Shown here piece by piece: positions 46,800 through 59,627 of a stretch of DNA of 64,000 nucleotides; position 1 is the stretch's first letter; the number at the start of each line of letters is the position of its first letter. The stretch is from assembly GCF_009720525.1 (NCBI RefSeq), contig NZ_CP043930.1, forward strand, positions 2,639,501-2,703,500, written 5' to 3'. The notes below the pieces were generated by a model. It saw nothing but the letters and a program-made list of their open reading frames with translations. It did not search any database and was not told where the DNA came from. The position numbers were made by a program, and so were the translations under genes. This stretch comes from Gimesia benthica. Its GTDB lineage: Bacteria; Planctomycetota; Planctomycetia; Planctomycetales; Planctomycetaceae.

Positions 46800-47315
46800 T
46801 CACAGAAAAAGCTGGCTGGAAAGGTCTTTGATTCGAAGAACGTAGTCCAACCACATCCAAAAGTCTTCCCCATGCTCGTCAATTAGGTCCATTGTTGGAT
46901 CGAAAACAGATTCTCTGATTTCATACTGGAGCAACAGAATTCGCTTGCCACGCATTTTCAGCGAAAACTCCCGTCTGCATGATTTTCTGCGAAAACTTGT
47001 GACGCACTCCCCTGCCTCAATGTTTATGCAAATTTTAGAACAGTCTGTGGTCTGCTCTGCGGGTGATAGTATAGAGCGATGTATCCATAGTCGGCCGAGT
47101 TCGAACGCCGATACGGTATCCGAACACTGCTCGACTTGCAGCAAGAGAACGTCTTCCGGGCGATACAAGACTACTGTAAGTTGGGGCGTAGAAACATAAA
47201 ACCCCACTACATTTCTGGTGCCAAGGGCGCAGGACTTGGATCTATCGAAACTAAGAGGTTCTCCCACTTCAGAAACGTTACCGCATTGATAGTAATCCTG
47301 AATTACAGGTTTCAT
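46800..47315 (-). CDS. Orphan protein in the accessory island
   Basis: A 171-residue protein. The start MKPVIQDYYQCGNVSEVGEP is chosen because GGGAG lies five bases upstream; the longer frame would need a TTG. Sequence is beta-rich (NVVGFYVSTPQLTVVLYRPE, KMRGKRILLLQYEIRE) with several Cys, and ends MWLDYVLRIKDLS, like the preceding orphan. Function unknown; immunity-type protein is a guess from context. Confidence 0.5.
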   Translation of the reverse strand: MKPVIQDYYQCGNVSEVGEPLSFDRSKSCALGTRNVVGFYVSTPQLTVVLYRPEDVLLLQVEQCSDTVSAFELGRLWIHRSILSPAEQTTDCSKICINIEAGECVTSFRRKSCRREFSLKMRGKRILLLQYEIRESVFDPTMDLIDEHGEDFWMWLDYVLRIKDLSSQLFL

Positions 47316-47429
47316 TGATTCTCCCAGTTCTCCATCACGAGCATCGGGATTAAAGGGGTGCACGACAGGTGGCAACTGAGCATCCTTGTCGCCCGATACG
47401 AGAACTGTGCCGCCTGGCAGTAGCGCCTG

Positions 47430-49208
47430 TCATTCACTCTGTATCCATGGCAGCACGATTCTGGTGGGGTATTTGCTGCCAAAATAAATGGTCTGGTTGG
47501 CGATCTTCAGTTCTGCGTCGGCGTTTTGATTCGCCGCCGTGTTGTGATTGCGATCGTAATTCGGGAAGTCCGAACTGGTGATATCCAGGCGAATCCTGTG
47601 ACCGGGCAGAAATGCATTCGATGTGGGGTTCATGCGGATCGTGTATTTTACAACAGCTTCCGGTTTAATCAGACTCGGCTGATCGAGTCCCTGGCGATAC
47701 CTGGCCCGTACCATCCCCATCGACACATCGCGTGCCAGTCCGTCCGGGTGCACATCGATCAATCGAACAATGAAATCGGTATCGGGTGCAGACGATGCGG
47801 CGTGCAACTCCACAATGGGATTTCCTGTCACTTCTATGCGCTCAGTCAGGGGCTCCGTCTGATAAACCAGAATATCCTGACGTTGGGCTAAAGGCCGCTG
47901 GTCCGTCGGAATTTGAATTAATCGTTCTCCATGCAGGGAAGGCACCGGGTTCTCGGGATCGTAGCGATAGTTGTCTGTGCCCTGTTGCGACGGTAAATCG
48001 ACCGTCAACTTCCCATCGCCGGCGGGAGTGTTCGCTCCGTCAGCGCTGCCTGGATAGAGGACCTTGTCTTGAGCCCGCTCCAGTGGCCAATCGGGCTCGT
48101 CACGCCATGCGTTGTCTCCCATGACAAAGATGCGATAGGATGCAGTCTCATCGATGCCATTCTGCTTGCCCTTCAGCCAATAATCAAACCAGCGTATCTG
48201 GTAAGCCGCAAGATCAAAGACGGCCTGTGGACCAAAATCGATGTTCCCGTAGCGGCGGCGTTTAAAACCTCCGTGAGGCCACGGGCCGACGATCGTGCGC
48301 GAACCCTTGCGTGCCACCTTACTCCCCCCCTCCGACCTGATGGCACGATCCAGCATCAGGTCTCCGTTGCAATGGTCAGACCAGCCGATGATATTTAAAT
48401 TCGGGACCGTGATTTCATCCACGGATTTGTGCAGCTTCCAGGGATCTGTATAAGGATTCTTCAGCCAGTAACGGACAGGCTTGATTTCATCCTCGAATAC
48501 TTCTTGCGGTAAATCCAGGTAGGGGAGAAAATTCAGCCAGTGCTCGGACTTACCAGAAGTCCATTCTGTTTGTGCTGCAGCGCGTGCGTGAGTGCCTTCC
48601 CGTTCCGCACGACGGCGCATGTCCGGCGACATGGAGACGGACCACCAATGGAGCCGACGCCCGGGTCGGATCGTACCCGGACCTTCCAGATCGGTATAGC
48701 GCGCCGGGATACTATAAGCGCACATGGCGACCAATGAGGGTGGCCTCAATGGGGCTAATCGCCATTGAAGGAAGGCATTGTAGGACCCTCCAAACGTGCC
48801 GACTTTTCCGTTGGAACCTTCCAGCTTTGCCGCCCATTCGACCGTATCGTACCCGTCTTCCGCATCATGCGTATTGAAACGCACAAACGACTCCCACTCC
48901 CCATCCGAATCGTATCGTCCACGAGCATCCTGAGACACGACGATATAACCCGCTTTGACATAGCGATCCATTCGCTTCGACTTTCCATACGGGGTACGCA
49001 TTACCAAAACGGGGTAGGGTCCGCCGCGATCGGGCCGAAAAACGTTTGCCCTCAGTATGACCCCGTCGCGCATCGGCACGGCAACGTTCTCTTTGACTTC
49101 AACCTTGATCGGTTCAGTATCGAACGCTGAGAGGATTTCGGCCGGGATGATTGCTGAAAGCAAAGTTAAACAATATGCGATGTATAATCGAATTCGCTTG
49201 GAGTACAT
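47430..49208 (-). CDS. CocE/NonD family secreted hydrolase
   Basis: A 592-residue protein with a signal peptide (IAYCLTLLSAIIPAEILSAF). The alpha/beta-hydrolase domain of the X-Pro dipeptidyl-peptidase (S15/CocE) type starts at VAVPMRDGVILRANVFRP; the nucleophile is Ser in GTFGGSYNAF, with the acid candidate in GWSDHCNGD and the histidine in GPWPHGG. The C-terminal ~200 residues are the jelly-roll domain (HRIRLDITSSDFPNYDRN). It likely hydrolyses an ester or amide outside the cytoplasm. ATG follows GGAG. Normal base composition returns here. Confidence 0.88.
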   Translation of the reverse strand: MYSKRIRLYIAYCLTLLSAIIPAEILSAFDTEPIKVEVKENVAVPMRDGVILRANVFRPDRGGPYPVLVMRTPYGKSKRMDRYVKAGYIVVSQDARGRYDSDGEWESFVRFNTHDAEDGYDTVEWAAKLEGSNGKVGTFGGSYNAFLQWRLAPLRPPSLVAMCAYSIPARYTDLEGPGTIRPGRRLHWWSVSMSPDMRRRAEREGTHARAAAQTEWTSGKSEHWLNFLPYLDLPQEVFEDEIKPVRYWLKNPYTDPWKLHKSVDEITVPNLNIIGWSDHCNGDLMLDRAIRSEGGSKVARKGSRTIVGPWPHGGFKRRRYGNIDFGPQAVFDLAAYQIRWFDYWLKGKQNGIDETASYRIFVMGDNAWRDEPDWPLERAQDKVLYPGSADGANTPAGDGKLTVDLPSQQGTDNYRYDPENPVPSLHGERLIQIPTDQRPLAQRQDILVYQTEPLTERIEVTGNPIVELHAASSAPDTDFIVRLIDVHPDGLARDVSMGMVRARYRQGLDQPSLIKPEAVVKYTIRMNPTSNAFLPGHRIRLDITSSDFPNYDRNHNTAANQNADAELKIANQTIYFGSKYPTRIVLPWIQSE

Positions 49209-49300
49209 GGGGCTTGCTCCTGAAACGCTCCAGATAGTTGGACGTGAAATATATTTAGAATACGGTCATGACTAAAAAGTTGTTATGCTAAATGCTTCAT

Positions 49301-49325
49301 CTCTTTTTTAAGAGTCGCTGACCCC
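49301..49325. repeat. REP-like hairpin repeat, truncated copy c
   Basis: CTCTTTTTTAAGAGTCGCTG followed by ACCCC, matching the right half of copies a and b. The left GGGGTC arm is missing, so it cannot form the full hairpin. Confidence 0.6.
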
Positions 49326-49465
49326 ATTTACTGTCTTAAGCCACCTTCAGGATTTGGAGGAAAATCAAGTCTTGCCGTAGTGGGAACAGACCCTGGCATT
49401 AGTCTATCACGTTCATCCCCGAACAACAGTAACGATCTGCCAGAGCCAGTAGTTTTCTCTCAACC

Positions 49466-49545
49466 CTTCACGCGCAATAAAAAAGGGACCACCGGCGGTG
49501 GTCCCTTTGAAGGGTGTTTCATTTTGTTGCAGATGAATCAGTCCC
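49466..49545. repeat. Duplicated nrdB terminator region, copy A
   Basis: About 80 bases matching 52004-52085 at roughly 85%, including the terminator hairpin, its flanks and the last codon and stop of nrdB in corresponding position. Confidence 0.8.
49482..49508 (-). terminator. Terminator after the regulatory-like lipoprotein gene
   Basis: AAAGGGACCACCGCC pairs with GGTGGTCCCTTT on the minus strand, followed by TTTATTG. Part of repeat copy A. Confidence 0.8.
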
Positions 49546-49568
49546 GGGTCACATTTGAGACCCGCTGA

Positions 49569-50081
49569 CTATTCATGATAAAACGACTGCGGGGGTTTGA
49601 ATTTTGAGTCGAGTTGAAATTCGAATGTCGATTCCGGCGCTTTGACTGAGGCTGCCTGGATAATCGCATGTGGCTTGAACAGGTTATAGGCAGGCGGAAT
49701 CTGTTCTTTCATCCCGACTCCACCTTGTTGGGAATCGGGAGGAATCGGAGACCCGTCCGGGAGGGTGATCTTCGAGAAGGTCACACCGTACTCCCCGGGA
49801 GGGCATCCCGGATTCGAATGGTAGTCAGTCAAAGTAAACTTGCCCGCCTCATCGGTCAGGCCAAAAGCGCCATTCCCTTTCGTTCCGCTCGTGGGATGAA
49901 ATTCAACCATGGCACCGACAAGCGGTTCTCCATCCATCGTCACGGATCCCGTAACAGGAATCATATCAGTGCCGGGACCGGTATCCGAACCGCCACAACC
50001 GGAAAGAGCAGTCAGCATTACCGCAAAAAGGATCGCGGTTCCTCGAGTCAATTGACGCATCGTATCTAAGCACGCGCTCAT
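49569..50081 (-). CDS. Carboxypeptidase-regulatory-like lipoprotein
   Basis: A 170-residue lipoprotein (signal to ALSGC) with a carboxypeptidase regulatory-like (Ig-like) domain: PVTGSVTMDGEPLVGAMVEF, then GLTDEAGKFTLTDY and PPGEYGVTFSKI. Such proteins commonly follow DUF1559 genes in planctomycetes; their role is unknown. ATG at 50081 follows GGAACA; a longer frame and a shorter one exist. It lies downstream of DUF1559 after a hairpin. Confidence 0.8.
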   Translation of the reverse strand: MSACLDTMRQLTRGTAILFAVMLTALSGCGGSDTGPGTDMIPVTGSVTMDGEPLVGAMVEFHPTSGTKGNGAFGLTDEAGKFTLTDYHSNPGCPPGEYGVTFSKITLPDGSPIPPDSQQGGVGMKEQIPPAYNLFKPHAIIQAASVKAPESTFEFQLDSKFKPPQSFYHE

Positions 50082-50130
50082 GTTGTTCCACCAGAGTAAG
50101 AAGAAGCAGGATTGAATAAGAGAAAAGAGT

Positions 50131-50166
50131 CTGATGCTCACGGATTTCCTCATCCGTAAGCATCAG
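50131..50166 (-). terminator. Terminator after the DUF1559 gene
   Basis: CTGATGCTTACGGAT pairs with ATCCGTGAGCATCAG on the minus strand (one mismatch, 6-base loop), then a T-rich run (TCTTTTCTCTTA). It separates the DUF1559 gene from the lipoprotein gene. Confidence 0.75.
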
Positions 50167-50191
50167 ACATATCGGAAAACAAATTCCATGA

Positions 50192-51178
50192 TCAGAATTC
50201 ACCGAGTACCTGGCCGTCTTTGATTCTGGAGAGGCCGGTGCGGATAGAAGCATCGACGTTCTCGCTGAGAAAACGCACTGCACCATCGGCAAGCAGAATC
50301 ATACAACCGCCGACATGGGCACTTCCGGGCATACTGTAAGATCCCAGTACGCCGGGACGTTCCGTCATTGGAGGAGTCCAGGAGCAACAGAGCCAGTAGT
50401 TGATTCCCCGACTGTGACCCAGGTTGACACCATTTCCTGCATAGACGCTACAGCCCCAGTAGTTACCGGTTCCATCCCGCACCTGACGAGTCGTTTCGCA
50501 GACCATGACGGTATTACTGGTCCCATCTTTGATCTTCGAGATATCAGAATCGGAATTCTCCCCGAAGAGCGCTCTTGTGGTAGCTCCTTCATTTCGCCAC
50601 AACGCCCAGGGGCCCGTACCGGAGGTGACACTGAACCCGTAGTTGGTCATGGCACTTCCCGAGACACCACAGCCGTAGTTGGGAGACACGGCATTGTAGG
50701 TCTGGTTGTTGTCATCACTCGGACAATTGAAAACAGCGATGACCTTTTTCGTCAGCTCCATATTCGCGGTGATGTCTGCAGACGCGCCCATCACGGTTCC
50801 CGCACTGTTCGAAGACCATCCGCTAAATGTACTGTTGCGCTGGGCGGCACTGAAGTTGAACTGATTATATAGTGCAGTCTGTTCAATATAGGGCAGCAGC
50901 AGCGTCCAGCCTGTTTGATTCAGGATCGGATCGCCGGCCTGCTTCCAGACCATGGCATTGTTGGCACTCGAGTAGGGAAACTTGCTGTGAGCATCGTGAT
51001 AATTGTGCAACGCCAGTCCAAGCTGCTTCATATTGTTCTTGCAGGTGGAACGGCGGGCCGCTTCGCGCGCCTGCTGTACGGCAGGGAGCAGCAATGCAAT
51101 CAAAATAGCGATAATTGCAATTACCACCAGCAGTTCAATCAGAGTAAAACCCTTCTTGTTGTGTATGGTCCTCGACAT
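50192..51178 (-). CDS. DUF1559 pseudopilin-like protein
   Basis: A 328-residue DUF1559 protein, a family greatly expanded in planctomycetes. The N-terminus carries a type IV prepilin methylation site ([19 protein letters not shown]), cut after Gly, with the helix that assembles pseudopili. [20 protein letters not shown] and [20 protein letters not shown] follow, and the C-terminal mark is [20 protein letters not shown]. Function is unknown; surface fibres are inferred. ATG is chosen over an adjacent TTG and follows GAGGGAG. This module lies between two copies of the nrdB terminator. Confidence 0.93.
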   Translation of the reverse strand: MSRTIHNKKGFTLIELLVVIAIIAILIALLLPAVQQAREAARRSTCKNNMKQLGLALHNYHDAHSKFPYSSANNAMVWKQAGDPILNQTGWTLLLPYIEQTALYNQFNFSAAQRNSTFSGWSSNSAGTVMGASADITANMELTKKVIAVFNCPSDDNNQTYNAVSPNYGCGVSGSAMTNYGFSVTSGTGPWALWRNEGATTRALFGENSDSDISKIKDGTSNTVMVCETTRQVRDGTGNYWGCSVYAGNGVNLGHSRGINYWLCCSWTPPMTERPGVLGSYSMPGSAHVGGCMILLADGAVRFLSENVDASIRTGLSRIKDGQVLGEF

Positions 51179-52077
51179 CAAATAACTCCCTCTTAAAATT
51201 CATAGGTTTAGAGATAAATCCACAGGATTAGAAAATACAGAAGCTTAATATGTGTGCTGGATTAGTTTCGTGATGATGGTATTGAGAAGGCTTCTCACAA
51301 ACGAAGGTCGATAGCGTATTGGAGGGTCACTTATTGGAGGGAAAACAGTTCGTTTATTTTATTTATTAAACTATGGTTAAGCCATTGATTCAATACTAAA
51401 TTCTAAAATGAACATCGGTTCCCCGAATTAAAAGGGAGTCTCCAACAAACTGTGCAGACTCCTGCCCCGCCTTCTGAATCACCATTTCCAGGAATGAAAA
51501 GGGGATTTGTAGAATGGCACAAGGAATTGTTTTCCAATAAGTAACTCTTGTTCTTGTCCTGATGTAATAGTGGATGAGATGTAGCAAGAGGACATTCAAC
51601 GTGAGGCTCGAAGAGAGGTCTTCAGCAGGAGGGGACAGAGCGCCATGTTCCAGCACACAGTAATGCAAAGCATGTGCCGTCACGGGTATCAAAAGGGGTC
51701 GTTAAAATTCTCAGTTTACCGGACATGAGGCATCGAGACACAAACTGTTATCCATGCTTCACTTATGCGAAATTGTATTTCGTCGTCTCAGAATGGGTAG
51801 TCTTTGAGACATTGGATGAGAACTTCGCGAGTGCCATAACTTTTTGATGATTGCCAATTAATTTCGCACCAGAGATCACCAGAATCATAGGACGGTGAAC
51901 TCTCTAATACAGTCGGCTATCGCCAGCTGCGTTGGTTTATCTCTTTTCAACAGCCACAGATAAAACGCTTTGGTTGGAGCCCCGCCTTCCATTTTCCCCC
52001 ATTCTTCACGCGCATCAAAAAAGGGACCACCGGCTGGTGGTCCCTTCGAGGGTGCATTCCATTTTGTCGCGGACGAA
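51179..52077. other. Intergenic region, no supported gene
   Basis: Almost 900 bases between nrdB and the DUF1559 gene. A 98-codon minus-strand frame at 51396-51692 lacks coding character and a ribosome site. The far right end holds repeat copy B. Lower GC and scattered stops suggest decayed sequence. Promoter of the DUF1559 gene must lie near 51200-51300. Confidence 0.4.

Positions 52078-52085
<8 letters not shown>
52004..52085. repeat. nrdB terminator region, copy B
   Basis: Native copy of the 80-base direct repeat (partner 49466-49545). It covers the nrdB terminator and reaches into the last codons of nrdB. Confidence 0.8.
52021..52046 (-). terminator. Rho-independent terminator of nrdAB
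   Basis: AAGGGACCACCAG pairs with CCGGTGGTCCCTT on the minus strand, followed by TTTTGATG. It lies 32 bases past the nrdB stop. Confidence 0.85.
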
Positions 52086-53160
<1,075 letters not shown>

Positions 53161-53232
53161 AACACCTCATTAAAATCCATTTGGAAAAGTAACGTAAGCA
53201 CAAATACGGATCGTGGGACGCAGCCCGCCAGA

Positions 53233-56085
<2,853 letters not shown>

Positions 56086-56896
56086 TCGATTGCCTCCTTA
56101 AAATGGAATGCTAAAAATCCGGCTGTGTCCATGCCGACAGCAGCTTAGGTGTATCCAAAAGATGTGTGGTGAGATGATCTGCAGTGACACCCCCAGTGAC
56201 ACTACATGAAGTGCTCTCGCTTCTCATTGCCAGAAATGACACAACAGAAAAGACAGGAAACATAAAGAGAATGGAGCAGGCAGGCAGCATTTACGCATTG
56301 CATGAACTGGCAACTCCGTTTGCTCTTACAGAACCCTCACTGATCTGAAATTCGATTTCTGAACAATAACCGCATGTGAGAGTCGAGGCTCCAGCAAGTC
56401 CCTGTCAGACAGGTTTTTCGAGTCATCAGCAGACACGTTGAGCACTCTGAAAAGCGACAAAAACGCGGCCCGCAACGATCCGGAGATTTACCATCCCAAG
56501 GCTTGTGAAAACCAACTTCTTTTTGACCCAGAACGGAACAGCCGTGTACTGTTTCATCTGTGTCACTCACTCATAATACCCAATATAGTGTGTATATTTC
56601 AGTAGTCAATACTAAATGTTGGACATCGTCCAAAGATGTCAAGAATCATTAACCAGACTCATCAAAAGCCTGTATTTGTAGAAATTACACACAAATTTCA
56701 TTCAAATCCAACCCCGAACTCACGAAAAAAATCAAAAGAATCTTTTCCGAATCAGCCCATCGTCAAACTCACCGATCCCCTTGCATCTTGCAAAATGAGA
56801 CCAGCTTAATAGAGGGCAAACGGGGCGAACTCACCATTCTTCATCAGAACTTAATCCCCACTGAATTTGCAGGAACGGGACGGCTGAATCGGGGAC
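56086..56896. other. Intergenic region before nrdA
   Basis: About 810 bases between hpnC and nrdA, both leftward. The left part (56086-56570) has no supported gene; a short frame at 56337-56570 lacks a ribosome site. AT-rich sequence at 56580-56720 contains a candidate NrdR box and is the likely nrdAB promoter region. Confidence 0.45.
56576..56591 (-). promoter_or_regulatory. Candidate NrdR box
   Basis: ACACTATATTGGGTAT on the minus strand matches the NrdR consensus ACACWATATATWGTGT at 12 of 16 positions; the left half is exact. A weaker relative (ACATTTAGTATTGACT) lies about 28 bases upstream in transcription direction. It is about 490 bases before the nrdA start. Confidence 0.35.
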
Positions 56897-57865
56897 CTAA
56901 CGTCCCAACAGACCCCACCGCCGGGCGAGACTCTGCATCAACAGGCCGAAGAACTCTCCCTTTGAGACGACCGGCCGCGTTTTCCAGACGTTGAACTGCA
57001 CGCCTTCCACATGATCCAGGATCCTCAAACCTCCCCGCGCAAACAGATCGATATCCACCTGCAGACGGCCCGGCAGGCGGGCCACCAAAGGTAATCCGTC
57101 CCGCAGATATTTACGCGCCCGTTCGACCTCAAACGCCAGCAGACATTGAAATGCAGGGTTAAATTCACGGTTCTCTAACTGCTCCCGGGAATAACCGAAC
57201 TGATGTCGATCCTCCGCGGGCAGATAGATGCGGCCGATCTCATAATCCCGGGCCACATCCTGCCAGAAATTCGCGAGTTGCAGGCCTGTGCAGATCGAAT
57301 CGGACCACGCCAGGTTCTCCTCGGTCACTGATCGGCACAGATGCAGGACCAGTCGTCCCACCGGATTGGCACTTCGCTGGCAGTACTCCAGCAGTTGTGC
57401 GAATGTCTCGTATTCCTGTACCCGCTGATCCTGTTCGAACGCCTGAATCAGATCATCAAAGGCCTGCTGCGGCAGATCGAACTCAACAATCGTCGGCATC
57501 AACGCAATGAAGACCGGGTGCAGTTTGACCGTCTCTGAGCCATGTTCCTGTCCTGCCTGAGGCAGTCCGGCGTAACAGGCTTCAAGCTGCGATCGCCACC
57601 AGCTGAGCAGCGCCAGCGATCGCTCTGCGCCTTCGATTTCATCCCCCAGATCATCGGCCCAGCGGCAGAAGGCATACACGTTGAAGAAGTGCGTGCGCAA
57701 CTCACGCGGCAGCACCCAGGAGACGACGGGGAAATTCTCGTAATGCCCCAGCGCGACCCGCCGACAGTAGGCCTGTGCCTCCGACAGGGAAACAGGAGCA
57801 TCCGTCCCCTCAAAATAGGCCGAATCCGGTCCCCAGGCTGCTAATTCATGCTCAAATACCGTCAT
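56897..57865 (-). CDS. hpnC: Squalene/hydroxysqualene synthase HpnC-like
   Basis: A 322-residue head-to-head prenyl synthase. The first Asp-rich motif is FCRWADDLGDEIEGAE and the second NFWQDVARDYEIGRIYLP; YENFPVVSWVLPRELR near residue 42 is typical of HpnC. In the HpnCDE route HpnC converts presqualene diphosphate to hydroxysqualene for hopanoids or related lipids. hpnD and hpnE are not in this window. A phytoene synthase role is less likely by motif. Divergent from der. Confidence 0.85.
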   Translation of the reverse strand: MTVFEHELAAWGPDSAYFEGTDAPVSLSEAQAYCRRVALGHYENFPVVSWVLPRELRTHFFNVYAFCRWADDLGDEIEGAERSLALLSWWRSQLEACYAGLPQAGQEHGSETVKLHPVFIALMPTIVEFDLPQQAFDDLIQAFEQDQRVQEYETFAQLLEYCQRSANPVGRLVLHLCRSVTEENLAWSDSICTGLQLANFWQDVARDYEIGRIYLPAEDRHQFGYSREQLENREFNPAFQCLLAFEVERARKYLRDGLPLVARLPGRLQVDIDLFARGGLRILDHVEGVQFNVWKTRPVVSKGEFFGLLMQSLARRWGLLGR

Positions 57866-58179
57866 TTAGCCGGAAGTTCCCAAACGCAGGGCTCCAGTTG
57901 ATTAACAATCGCCGGTCAACTGGATAACCTGTAGAAATATGACTCAGCCGCTATAATATGCGAACCGCAGGCTGTGGTTCGCCGAGCTCTGTTTGTGACC
58001 GCCCGGTCCCCTCACCGGCTTGAATGTCAGCAGCAATCAGCTCCGATTTGACAGGCGCTTCACCGTTTCCCCCTGCCAGCTTTCAGGGATACAGCCCCGA
58101 CAGCGGGAAATCAAGCGAGTGAACCGGCTCCCGTCGAATTCAAACTGAAAACGATTCCTTTGGATAATATAGATTCATC
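57866..58179. other. Divergent promoter region hpnC/der
   Basis: 314 bases between divergent genes. TATAAT at 57952-57957 is a perfect -10 element on the + strand, about 220 bases before der; its -35 (TGTAGA, 16-base spacing) is weak. No gene seen. Confidence 0.45.
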
Positions 58180-59580
58180 ATGGCCATACCCAAAATTGCC
58201 ATCGTCGGCCGCCCGAATGTAGGCAAAAGTTCGATCTTTAACTGGATCGCCGGACACCGGATCGCGATTGTCGATCCGACCGCCGGCGTGACCCGCGACC
58301 GCGTCACGTACCTCGTACATGAAAAAGAACGCTACTTCGAACTCGTCGATACGGGGGGCATCGGCATTACCGACAGCGACGATCTGTCGGAAGACATTGA
58401 ACGCCAGATCCAGGTCGGCATCGACGAAGCAGACCTGATCCTGTTTGTTGTAGATGGTTCCATGGGCCTGGCCCACCTGGACGAAGAAGTCGCCCAGCGG
58501 CTCCGTTCAATCGAAAAGCCCAAAATCCTCTGTGTCAACAAATGCGATTCCACCCGCACCGATGACGAAGCAGCCCAGTTTTTTGGTCTGACCAAAGCGC
58601 CCGTCGTGCTCACCAGTGTCAAAGGGAACCGCAACCGGAATGAACTGATCAACACAATTCTGGATAACCTCCCCCCGGCTGAAGAGTTTGAAGAATCGGA
58701 AGGCGAACATCTCTCCAATCCACCCGAACTCAAAATCGCCATCGTCGGTCGGCGGAACGTGGGGAAGAGCACCTTCATCAACGCCCTGGCCGAGTCAGAA
58801 CGCATGATCGTCAGCGAAGTCGCCGGCACCACGCGGGACAGCGTCGACATCCGATTTGAGTTCGACGACAAATCATTCCTGGCTATCGACACGCCGGGTG
58901 TGCGGAAACGCAAGAGTCTGGCGAATGACATCGAATTCTACGGCCTGACCCGCGCCAAACGCAGTATCCGCCGCGCCAATGTGGTACTGATGTTCTTCGA
59001 TTCCCAGCAGACCATCTCCAAGGTCGACAAACAGCTGGTCGCGGAAATTGAAGAGAACCACAAACCCTGTATCTTCGTCGTGAATAAATGGGACCTGGCC
59101 CGCGAAAGCAAAATGACATCGGAGAAGTGGGACGAATACCTGACCAGCCAGTTCCGCACCATGCGGCACGCCCCGGTCGCCCTGGTGACCGCCCGCGATT
59201 CGAAGAACATCAAGCAGGTCGTCAACCTGGCACAGACGATCTACAAGCAGTCCCGCAAGCGCGTTTCCACCGGGCGGCTCAACAAGGTCGTGCGGGCGGC
59301 GATTCAAAATAATCAGCCCCCCTACTCCAAGAACCGACGTCCGAAAATCTTCTACGCCACCCAGGTCGCCACCGAACCGCCGACCATCGTTCTGAAGTGC
59401 AACGATTCGAAACTGTTCAGCGAATCCTGGAAACGCTACCTCAGCGGCGTGCTGCGGGAAGAACTCCCCTTCAATGAGATCCCGATCAAGATCTACTACC
59501 GCTCCAAGGATCTCAAGGAAGACATCGGCCCCAGCCTGGATATGCGTGACGAGCTCGAGGAAGACTTCGAGCAGGAGTAG
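58180..59580 (+). CDS. der: Ribosome assembly GTPase Der (EngA)
   Basis: A 466-residue GTPase with two tandem G domains, needed for 50S ribosome assembly. G1 motifs GRPNVGKSS (residues ~9-17) and GRRNVGKST (~190-198), G3 DTGG and DTPG, G4 NKCD and NKWD are seen. A C-terminal KH-like domain (residues ~360-450) contains KRVSTGRLNKVVRAAIQNNQ and PIKIYYRSKDL. Length is normal. It is single-gene and rightward, between leftward genes. Confidence 0.97.
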   Translation: MAIPKIAIVGRPNVGKSSIFNWIAGHRIAIVDPTAGVTRDRVTYLVHEKERYFELVDTGGIGITDSDDLSEDIERQIQVGIDEADLILFVVDGSMGLAHLDEEVAQRLRSIEKPKILCVNKCDSTRTDDEAAQFFGLTKAPVVLTSVKGNRNRNELINTILDNLPPAEEFEESEGEHLSNPPELKIAIVGRRNVGKSTFINALAESERMIVSEVAGTTRDSVDIRFEFDDKSFLAIDTPGVRKRKSLANDIEFYGLTRAKRSIRRANVVLMFFDSQQTISKVDKQLVAEIEENHKPCIFVVNKWDLARESKMTSEKWDEYLTSQFRTMRHAPVALVTARDSKNIKQVVNLAQTIYKQSRKRVSTGRLNKVVRAAIQNNQPPYSKNRRPKIFYATQVATEPPTIVLKCNDSKLFSESWKRYLSGVLREELPFNEIPIKIYYRSKDLKEDIGPSLDMRDELEEDFEQE

Positions 59581-59627
59581 GCATTTTCTGCTTACCCCAC
59601 CGAAGGCACTAACACTCGCACGACACA

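Larger units (their letters stand above)
49209..49568. other. Intergenic region with repeat pieces
   Basis: The 360 bases between the hydrolase gene and the next gene hold half of a REP-like hairpin (49301-49325) and the duplicated nrdB terminator region (49466-49545). No gene seen. Confidence 0.5.

Noticed and set aside
51396..51692. 98-codon frame between nrdB and the DUF1559 gene
   Set aside because: No ribosome site, no domain, atypical composition; it falls in sequence that looks decayed.
56337..56570. 77-codon frame upstream of nrdA
   Set aside because: Lacks a ribosome site and coding pattern; lies in the likely promoter/leader of nrdAB.
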